Part shown: one piece after another, positions 44,975 through 51,036 of the stretch
How the letters are laid out: the number at the start of each line of letters is the position of its first letter
Position numbering within the stretch: the first letter of the stretch is position 1
Origin: Tannerella sp.
GTDB lineage: Bacteria > Bacteroidota > Bacteroidia > Bacteroidales > Tannerellaceae
Direction of reading: 5' to 3'
Length of the DNA: 51,036 bases
NCBI GenBank assembly: GCA_031285685.1
Contig: JAITVS010000276.1
Location: 1-51,036, forward strand
The notes under the pieces: model-generated
The model's input: only the letters and a program-made list of their open reading frames with translations
Database searches by the model: none
Told to the model about the DNA's origin: nothing
Made by a program: the position numbers and the translations under genes

Positions 44975-45730
44975 TTAGTTTTTAAAAAAACTCAAAAAAT
45001 CTTCTTTATAAGCCGGGGATATTTCAATCTCGGTATCATCTTCAAGAATGATAATACCTCCTGAACTTTTAAGATATGACTTCACTGCATTCACATTGAT
45101 AATATGCGATTTATGCACACGCAAGAACGGATAGGGCAATATCTCGGCAAAGTATTTGAGCAAACGGCAAACCATTTTTTTTGACTTTGCTTTATCACGA
45201 AAATAGACATCCGTAAAATTGCCATTCCCCTGCAGACGCAGGAGATCTTCCATGCGCTCCACCTCAAAGCCTTCCAATGTAGGTAAAATAACACGTTGCC
45301 GTTCCGGCCTCGGTTCCCGGAAATTTTCCACTAAGATCTGATTCCGGTTAAAAACTTCTTTATTGATGATGTGTTGCTGTACCTTGTTTACCGCCTGTAT
45401 CAATTCTTCAATACTTACAGACTTCAACAGATAATAAGCCGCACTCTGGTTAAGCGCCTGTAACGAATATTCGGAAAAAGCCGTAGCAAATATGGTTTCA
45501 AAGTAAAGATCCCGACATCCTTCAAGCACATCAAATGCATTTCCGAACGGCATCTCAACATCCAGAAAAACAAGCTGGGGCTGTATATCATGTAATATAC
45601 GAATTGCATCTTTGCAGTCATGAGCTTCACCTGCAATCTCCAACTGCGGGCAATATTTCGCTATATAATTTTTCAGCACTTCCCTGGCTGATAATTCATC
45701 CTCAACAATAACAGTTTTAATCTTTTCCAT
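44975..45730 (-). CDS. LytTR-family response regulator
   Basis: A 251-residue two-component regulator from ATG 45730. The receiver domain has the acidic pocket VIVEDE, phospho-acceptor Asp57 in LVFLDVEMP, and the conserved Lys in AYYLLKSVS (Ser replaces the usual Pro after Lys-). The LytTR DNA-binding domain (FEVERMEDLLRLQGNGNFTDV; PFLRVHKSHIINVNAVKSY) fills the C-terminal half. It begins one base after the stop of the histidine kinase gene, so the two are translationally coupled. LytTR regulators bind paired direct repeats; target genes cannot be named from here. Confidence 0.95.
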   Translation of the reverse strand: MEKIKTVIVEDELSAREVLKNYIAKYCPQLEIAGEAHDCKDAIRILHDIQPQLVFLDVEMPFGNAFDVLEGCRDLYFETIFATAFSEYSLQALNQSAAYYLLKSVSIEELIQAVNKVQQHIINKEVFNRNQILVENFREPRPERQRVILPTLEGFEVERMEDLLRLQGNGNFTDVYFRDKAKSKKMVCRLLKYFAEILPYPFLRVHKSHIINVNAVKSYLKSSGGIIILEDDTEIEISPAYKEDFLSFFKN

Positions 45731-45731
45731 C

Positions 45732-47546
45732 TTATCCCATTTTTTTCCGGTCAATCCGCGGAAAACAAAGCGTCACGACCACACCGGTATCTTCTCCGCT
45801 TTTATCTATGATCTCCATTGTTATCTTCGTATGATAAAGATGGTTAAGCAAATCGATTCGTTCCAGCGTATTGGTTTGTCCGCGTGAATGACGGGCTTTC
45901 TGATGCGCAGTTTTCAATTCCCGGCTTTTTTTTATACCAATACCGTTATCTTCTACGATGATACACACATCTTCTCCCTTTCTAAAAACGGATAAGGATA
46001 AAATTCCGGCCTCTTCCTTATACCGTAACCCATGCCATACGGCATTCTCCAATTGAGGCTGGATTAACATATTGGGTATCATGACGGAGTCCGCATCTAA
46101 CGTCTCATCCACATGAATCGTATAAGTAAACTTATCCCTGAAACGTAATTGTTCCAACCCCAGATATTCGCGTAATTGTTCCAGTTCCGTACTGAGCGGA
46201 ATAAAGTCTTTATTGGAATTTTCCATGATTGTGCGCATCAATTTGGAATAGGATGACAGATATTTATTGGCTTCCAGTTCATTATTCTCAGATATAAACT
46301 GATTCACACTATTCAGACTGTTAAAAATAAAATGAGGATTCATTTCACGCCGTAATGACTGTAATGCTATTTTTTTATTTTTCCTTATACTGTCAAATAA
46401 GATCTTTACAATAATAACCAACGACAACAATATCAATACAATCAACACATTGTTATAACGGTTTTTCTTTGTGATCAATTCATCTTTCAGCATACGCTCC
46501 TTTTCCAACTGCGTAATTTTATCCTCCTGCAGCCGGAAAATTTTTTCATCCACTAACGTACTGTCATTCTTCACCAGTGTGTCTAATTTACCGATAAAAT
46601 CAGAATAGGCGGCCAATGCAAGTGATGTTTTGCGTTCTTTTTCATACTGGCGTACAATCTGTTCCAGCACTTTCTTTGCATCCAGCGTCAAACCTTTTTC
46701 AATTGCCGTGCTATAAGCTTCCTGTAACGAACTGATTCCGTCGGATGTTTCGCCTGCTTCGAAATAGGAGGTTGCCAGGTTTTGCAACTGTTTTACTTCT
46801 GTTTCCGGATTATTTGTCCGGCGCGCTTCATCAACCAGCTCTTTATTCAAACCAATAGCCTCCTCGTGTTTTTTATCTGTCACAAGTGTATTGGCTATTT
46901 CCTGTTTTATCTGAAATGAAACATCTTTGGCAACTTCGGGCGACTTTGACTCTTCAAGCGCTTTTTCCAATTCTTCCAACGCTCCCTGATTATCATTCTG
47001 GGCTAATTTCACCCCTGCCATCTGCCGTCGTGCGGAAATTTGTTCCGGAACGGAATTCGAATTGGCGGCCAGGTCTATATTTTGCTGAATATAAGCGGAC
47101 TGAACCGTCAAATCCAAAGGCTCACCCAATCGGTCCGCATCATTTTTATTCAATAACTTCTGCGTATCATCCGCTGCAAAACGGGCTGCATTCTTATAAT
47201 TCGCAATCGCATCCGCTGTCCGGCCCTGCATTTCCTGAACCTTTGCCAGCTCCCGGTACATAAAAGAGGAGCGATCATTTTTTTTCAGTTTCAGATAGAT
47301 CGTCAGTGCCCGTTTCAAATAATCTTCCGCCCGGACATAATCTTTCTTATCGGAAAGGTCCTTTGCCAGTTCGGCATATTCACCTGCAACAGTCTCATCC
47401 GAAGCGCTTTGTTCCAGAGACTCGGAAAGTTTTATAGCCTGTGTATTAATTGTATTTCCGGATTGTGTCTTCTTCACTTTCTTATCCGTTTGCGCATGCA
47501 TGGATGAAACCGTCACCAACAACAGAAACAATACAAAATATCGCAT
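45732..47546 (-). CDS. LytS-type histidine kinase with periplasmic TPR sensor
   Basis: Start chosen at ATG 47546, which gives a signal peptide (MRYFVLFLLLVTVSSMHAQ); the longer frame to 47612 would place 22 polar residues before it. The mature protein has a long helical TPR-like region (YVRAEDYLKRALTIYLKLKK and following repeats), one transmembrane helix (VLIVLILLSLVIIVKILF, about 367-384), then the His_kinase domain with phospho-acceptor His405 in REMNPHFIFNSLNS, and an HATPase domain (NMLIQPQLENAVWHGL; VEDNGIGI). It should sense an envelope signal and phosphorylate the LytTR regulator. About 605 residues. Confidence 0.92.
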   Translation of the reverse strand: MRYFVLFLLLVTVSSMHAQTDKKVKKTQSGNTINTQAIKLSESLEQSASDETVAGEYAELAKDLSDKKDYVRAEDYLKRALTIYLKLKKNDRSSFMYRELAKVQEMQGRTADAIANYKNAARFAADDTQKLLNKNDADRLGEPLDLTVQSAYIQQNIDLAANSNSVPEQISARRQMAGVKLAQNDNQGALEELEKALEESKSPEVAKDVSFQIKQEIANTLVTDKKHEEAIGLNKELVDEARRTNNPETEVKQLQNLATSYFEAGETSDGISSLQEAYSTAIEKGLTLDAKKVLEQIVRQYEKERKTSLALAAYSDFIGKLDTLVKNDSTLVDEKIFRLQEDKITQLEKERMLKDELITKKNRYNNVLIVLILLSLVIIVKILFDSIRKNKKIALQSLRREMNPHFIFNSLNSVNQFISENNELEANKYLSSYSKLMRTIMENSNKDFIPLSTELEQLREYLGLEQLRFRDKFTYTIHVDETLDADSVMIPNMLIQPQLENAVWHGLRYKEEAGILSLSVFRKGEDVCIIVEDNGIGIKKSRELKTAHQKARHSRGQTNTLERIDLLNHLYHTKITMEIIDKSGEDTGVVVTLCFPRIDRKKMG

Positions 47547-47667
47547 CGCCTGCCGGAAAACGGGAAGAAGTTCCTTTTTACAGGAATTTGTATGTATCGG
47601 TTGTACCTGCATATAACTTTTTTATCCGAATACAAAGTAAATACTTTTAATCGCATCTCCCAAACTG

Positions 47668-47701
47668 TTCACTTATTTAAAAGGCCTTTTTACCAAGTGA
47701 A
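47668..47701. promoter_or_regulatory. 34-bp dyad in the kinase/DUF4139 divergent region
   Basis: TTCACTT (47668-47674) and AAGTGAA (47695-47701) flank the palindrome AAAAGGCCTTTT (47679-47690), all on one common centre; 14 of 17 positions pair. It could be an operator for either divergent gene, or a hairpin in RNA. Confidence 0.4.
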
Positions 47702-47747
47702 AACCGAAGGTCACCCACTTTACCCGAAAAATCAGTTTTTAACAATA

Positions 47748-47755
47748 TACATTTG
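47748..47755 (+). promoter_or_regulatory. -7 element upstream of DUF4139 gene
   Basis: TACATTTG fits TAnnTTTG; no good -33 is visible about 20 nt upstream. Transcription would start near 47762, giving a ~110-nt leader to the ATG at 47875. Confidence 0.45.
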
Positions 47756-47802
47756 TCACAGAAAACAACTAAAAACATACAACTATGAAACGAAGCAGTC
47801 AA

Positions 47803-47822
47803 TTTCAAAATTCAAAATTCAA
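47803..47822. repeat. Short TTCAAAA tandem repeat in leader
   Basis: Two and a half copies of TTCAAAA in a row in the region before the DUF4139 gene. Such A/T tandem units are common in Bacteroidota intergenic DNA. It favours the downstream ATG 47875 as the true start. Confidence 0.5.
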
Positions 47823-47874
47823 CATCTGGAATCGTGCAGTTCTATGCTACTTTAACATGAAAATAAATAATCGT

Positions 47875-49512
47875 ATGAAAACAAACAGATTTTTCCTAAC
47901 CGGACTTTTATTTATAAGTATAATCGTTCATATAAATGCAAATGAGAAAAAAATTATTCAGTCAAAACTGGAAGAAGCCACCGTCTTTTATCGTGGCGCA
48001 GAATTGAAACATTCCGCATCGGCCATATTATCAAAAGGTGCAAACGAATTACTGATAGAAGGATTGAGTCCGGATATTGACCCCAACAGCATCAAAATCA
48101 AAACAACCGGGGGAACCATTGTTTCCTCCTACGAGTTCGTAGAAGAAACAGCCTTAAGGAATGATATGGAACTGATCAGAAAACAGATACAGGATTCCGT
48201 AAACTTCTATCAAAATAAAATCAAACTGATTAATATTGAAACGAAAGTAAACAAAGAGATGCTTGAACTCTTCGAAAAAAGCATTACGCAAAAAATATTA
48301 AGTTCACAAAACGACAGTTTACGAAACAAGATGTCAATTGACGAACTGGTCAAATCGATTGACTTCTTAAAAACCAGAAGTATAGAAACAGAAACCCTTT
48401 TAATGAATAAAAATAACGAGAAGGAACGCTTTGAGGCAGAAATAAGCCGGCTTAACGGGCAAATAATATCCGCACATGATGAACAGGAAACCATCAAAAG
48501 GCTGAAATTGAATGTTACTGCTCCGGAATCCAGGACTTCACAGTTTACAATCAGTTATTGTACCTATTCTGCCGGATGGACCCCATTCTATAATATCAAT
48601 GTTGTATCCATCGATCAACCGATTCAGATAATTTCTAAAGCAAAAGTGTTCCAGACGACCGGCGTCGATTGGCGACAAGTAAAACTGACCTTATCATCAG
48701 GCACTCCCGGAAACGGAAAAGTTGCACCGTTGTTCCGTGCATGGTTCCTGCAAAACAGGCAAATGGATATTCGCAATCAGGAGCACTTTGATATAGCCCA
48801 AAACGCATATGTGTACAGCGAATCCCAGGCCAAGGATATGCAGAACAATGCGGCCATGACACAAAACACATTGGACGAATACCTGACAATTAATGACAAC
48901 CTGCTAATGGTGACTTATCAAATCGATCTCCCTTATACAATTCCGGGTGATGGCAACGAACAAAGCATCGATTTGCGAACCCAGAAAACACAGGCTGCTT
49001 ATCATTTCTACTGCGCTCCCAAACTGGATCCGGAATCTTACCTGCTTGCCGAAGTGAAAGACAGCGAAAAACTGGATTTACCACGCGGCAATGCGCAGAT
49101 CACATATGATGGCATGTATATCGGTGAAACGGTTATCGACGGAGCATCCACGCTAAAAGAACTGGCCCTTACATTAGGTACGGACAAACGCGTGTCTGTA
49201 AAAAGAGAACAACTGCATAATTTCAGCAGTACCAAACTGCTCGGATCCGATGTCAAACAAGTGTTCACTTATAAAATCACAGTTAAAAACAACCAGAATA
49301 AAACAATAAAAATGGTTTTGAAGGATCAGTATCCGATATCTACTCAAAAGGGAATTGAAGTAGAGTTACTAAAAGAAACGACAAAACCGACATTCGACAA
49401 AACGGAAACCGGCGTTGTTACCTGGGAAGACATATTTGCTCCCGGCGAAACAAAAACTTATCAGATCAGCTCCAGTGTAAAATATCCCAAAGACATGAAT
49501 CTCAATCTTTAA
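47875..49512 (+). CDS. DUF4139 (mucoidy inhibitor MuiA-like) protein
   Basis: A 545-residue exported protein from ATG 47875 (MKTNRFFLTGLLFISIIVHINAN signal peptide region); two upstream in-frame ATGs (47785, 47857) would hide the signal peptide. The N-terminal DUF4140-like part includes LEEATVFYRGAELKHSASAIL, followed by a coiled coil (about 100-220), and the DUF4139 domain with YSAGWTPFYNI and VFQTTGVDWRQVKLTLSSGTP. It ends in EVELLKETTKPTFDKTETGVVTWEDIFAPGETKTY region. Family members lie in the envelope; the name MuiA comes from an effect on mucoidy, mechanism unknown. The VWA lipoprotein gene follows 19 bases later. Confidence 0.88.
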   Translation: MKTNRFFLTGLLFISIIVHINANEKKIIQSKLEEATVFYRGAELKHSASAILSKGANELLIEGLSPDIDPNSIKIKTTGGTIVSSYEFVEETALRNDMELIRKQIQDSVNFYQNKIKLINIETKVNKEMLELFEKSITQKILSSQNDSLRNKMSIDELVKSIDFLKTRSIETETLLMNKNNEKERFEAEISRLNGQIISAHDEQETIKRLKLNVTAPESRTSQFTISYCTYSAGWTPFYNINVVSIDQPIQIISKAKVFQTTGVDWRQVKLTLSSGTPGNGKVAPLFRAWFLQNRQMDIRNQEHFDIAQNAYVYSESQAKDMQNNAAMTQNTLDEYLTINDNLLMVTYQIDLPYTIPGDGNEQSIDLRTQKTQAAYHFYCAPKLDPESYLLAEVKDSEKLDLPRGNAQITYDGMYIGETVIDGASTLKELALTLGTDKRVSVKREQLHNFSSTKLLGSDVKQVFTYKITVKNNQNKTIKMVLKDQYPISTQKGIEVELLKETTKPTFDKTETGVVTWEDIFAPGETKTYQISSSVKYPKDMNLNL

Positions 49513-49531
49513 CAACTTAATTTTTATATCT

Positions 49532-50707
49532 ATGAAACAATTTAAATTAACCGGAGTATTGATGCTACTTTGTATCATCTTCAGCAGTTGTAAAAATGCA
49601 CGTGCGGAAAATGCAACAGCTAATTTTTCGAATGAGCCCGTTGTTGAAACCACGTCCAATGCCGGCAATAAGATTCAGGTTGCCATCCTATTAGACACGT
49701 CCAGCAGTATGGATGGCCTGATCAATCAGGCAAAATCACGTTTGTGGAATATTGTAAATACGCTGACCACTCTACGATTTAACGGTAAAGAACCGGAAAT
49801 ACAAATTGCATTATACGAATACGGGAATGACGGCCTCAGCGCATCCAGCGGCTATGTACGCCTCGTCGCACCGTTAACCACGGATCTGGACCTGATTTCG
49901 GAAAAGCTCTTCGCCCTGACAACAAACGGTGGCCTGGAATATTGCGGAACCGTTATAGACAAAGCAACAAAAGAATTGAAGTGGAGTACAAATGACAAAG
50001 ACATCCACTTAGTTTACATTGCCGGAAACGAACCATTCACACAAGGAAGTATCTCCTACAAAGAAGCTATTAGCGACGCTTTGAGGAAAAACATCACTGT
50101 TAATACAATCCATTGCGGTGATCGGGATGAAGGCGTCAGCGGTATGTGGAAAGACGGGGCAGACAAAGGAAACAGCAAATTTTTCAACATTAACCACAAT
50201 GCACAGGTACGCTATATCGTCACACCGTACGACGACCGGATAGACGAATGTAACGTTCGCCTAAATGGCACTTACATAGGCTACGGACGCATTGGAGAAT
50301 CAAAAAAACAGAATCAGGCAGCGCAGGACAAAAATGCTGAATCTATCTCTTCCGCAAACAAAGCGGAACGCATCGTCAGCAAAACCAAAACTGCTTACAA
50401 AAACGAATCGTGGGACCTGGTCGACCTAGCGGAAGAAAATGAAAAGGCGTTGAAAAACATCAAGCAATCCGAACTACCGAAAGAGTTGCAAGGGAAATCC
50501 GAAGCGGAAATGAAATCGTATGTTGCGGAGAAAAAAGAAGAGCGCGTCACCATCCAAAAAGAGATTGAATCATTAGCTAAACAGCGACAAGCTTACATTG
50601 ACAACGAACTAAAAAAATCGGGAGAAAATTCCGGTGACGACCTCGGAAAAGCAATTAATCAATCCGTTCTGGAAATCGCTGCAACTAAAGGGTATAAAGC
50701 TGAATAA
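49532..50707 (+). CDS. VWA-domain lipoprotein
   Basis: A 391-residue lipoprotein (FSSC, Cys20). A von Willebrand factor A domain starts near residue 45 with the metal-ion MIDAS motif DTSSSM (Asp55, Ser57, Ser59), an ALYEYGNDG strand and a TNGGLEYCGTVI stretch. The C-terminal ~120 residues are charged and helical, with AEEKKEERVTIQKEIESLAKQ-like coiled coil. It should bind protein partners at the inner face of the outer membrane. It belongs to one operon with the DUF4139 gene, suggesting a joint envelope role. The next small gene begins 9 bases later. Confidence 0.9.
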   Translation: MKQFKLTGVLMLLCIIFSSCKNARAENATANFSNEPVVETTSNAGNKIQVAILLDTSSSMDGLINQAKSRLWNIVNTLTTLRFNGKEPEIQIALYEYGNDGLSASSGYVRLVAPLTTDLDLISEKLFALTTNGGLEYCGTVIDKATKELKWSTNDKDIHLVYIAGNEPFTQGSISYKEAISDALRKNITVNTIHCGDRDEGVSGMWKDGADKGNSKFFNINHNAQVRYIVTPYDDRIDECNVRLNGTYIGYGRIGESKKQNQAAQDKNAESISSANKAERIVSKTKTAYKNESWDLVDLAEENEKALKNIKQSELPKELQGKSEAEMKSYVAEKKEERVTIQKEIESLAKQRQAYIDNELKKSGENSGDDLGKAINQSVLEIAATKGYKAE

Positions 50708-50716
50708 AAGACTAAA

Positions 50717-51036
50717 ATGAAACATTTTCTAATCATCCTTTTTGCCTTATTGAGTTGCGTTCTCTATGGACAAAGTAAATATAATTACGTCCACTTCAAC
50801 AAGCTTACCGAAATTGAAGGAACTGAATATGTGATCGCAACAATAGAACATAAAGGAAAAATGTTCGAAACGAATGAACTATTTCTTCTATTCATTAATA
50901 CTTTGAACGGATAAACAAGACAGGTTGACTTCCCTAAAGATGCATACATCGGAAACCTTGAACAAGTAAAACTCGATAAATTATGCGAATCAGTAGTTGA
51001 AAACCTAACGAATCGCAAGATGTTTAAAATATTTAT
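50717..51036 (+). pseudogene. Small exported-protein gene interrupted by an in-frame stop, cut by window end
   Basis: The frame starts MKHFLIILFALLSCVLYGQ, a signal peptide, and runs 65 codons to TAA at 50912-50914. After the stop the same frame stays open to the end (TRQVDFPKDAYIGNLEQV and on, over 40 codons) and looks protein-like. One substitution (for example CAA to TAA) would explain the break: LNG-Q-TRQVDFPKD. A readthrough or sequencing error is not excluded. Family not recognised. It lies 9 bases after the VWA gene. Confidence 0.55.

Overview
The window reads as a contig end from a member of the Bacteroidales (Bacteroidota). The reasons are: promoters of the TTG/TTTG, about 20 nt, TAnnTTTG type in front of most transcription units; many signal-peptide lipoproteins and outer-membrane barrels; a TonB-receptor-like protein with a CarboxypepD_reg-type N-terminal domain; a LytS/LytTR two-component pair whose kinase has a TPR sensor; and housekeeping genes (lepA, valS, topA, gltBD) of Bacteroidales character. 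Base composition is moderate, with very AT-rich intergenic stretches. I see no rRNA, tRNA, CRISPR array, prophage or complete insertion sequence.

Layout. Positions 1-~103 are G/C-rich, non-genomic-looking sequence fused to a gltB that lacks its 5' end. gltD follows, broken by a 9-G tract and apparently missing an internal conserved segment. From about 5.9 to 20.4 kb lies a Wzx/Wzy-type exopolysaccharide or O-antigen locus: ugd (UDP-glucuronate supply), a Wzy-like polymerase, four GT4 glycosyltransferases, a radical SAM/SPASM-like enzyme, a Wzz/GumC-like co-polymerase, the Wza export lipoprotein, a Wzx flippase and a possible fucosyltransferase-like enzyme. A CvfB-like S1 RNA-binding gene is coupled to wzx. 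No priming glycosyltransferase and no tyrosine kinase is present, so the locus must rely on genes elsewhere.

From 20.8 to 24.4 kb is an outer-membrane block: two tandem Omp85-type barrels converging on another predicted barrel gene. That gene is preceded by the decayed 3' end of a further gene. From 24.7 to 27.9 kb is a small module of unclear function: a helical 99-aa protein, a DUF2541-like secreted protein whose start depends on an A-tract, and a 729-aa exported protein with three GPW-type repeats and a Gly/Tyr/Trp-rich tail. A probable minus-strand operon at 31.9-28.1 kb (DUF2141 protein, outer-membrane receptor, membrane protein, winged-helix regulator) follows.

The last third holds lepA, a TPR protein, a co-directional row valS - sugar isomerase-like - DUF6340-like lipoprotein - GH30 glycosidase, then topA. 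A LytTR regulator with its TPR histidine kinase is divergent from a DUF4139 (MuiA-like) protein, a VWA lipoprotein and a final small exported-protein gene interrupted by an in-frame stop at the window edge. The most unusual items are the broken gltD, the remnant at 24276-24438, the operator-like dyads at 25114-25128 and 47668-47701, the 15-bp inverted repeat bracketing the first polysaccharide operon, and the GPW-repeat module. No function of a new system can be proven from sequence alone.
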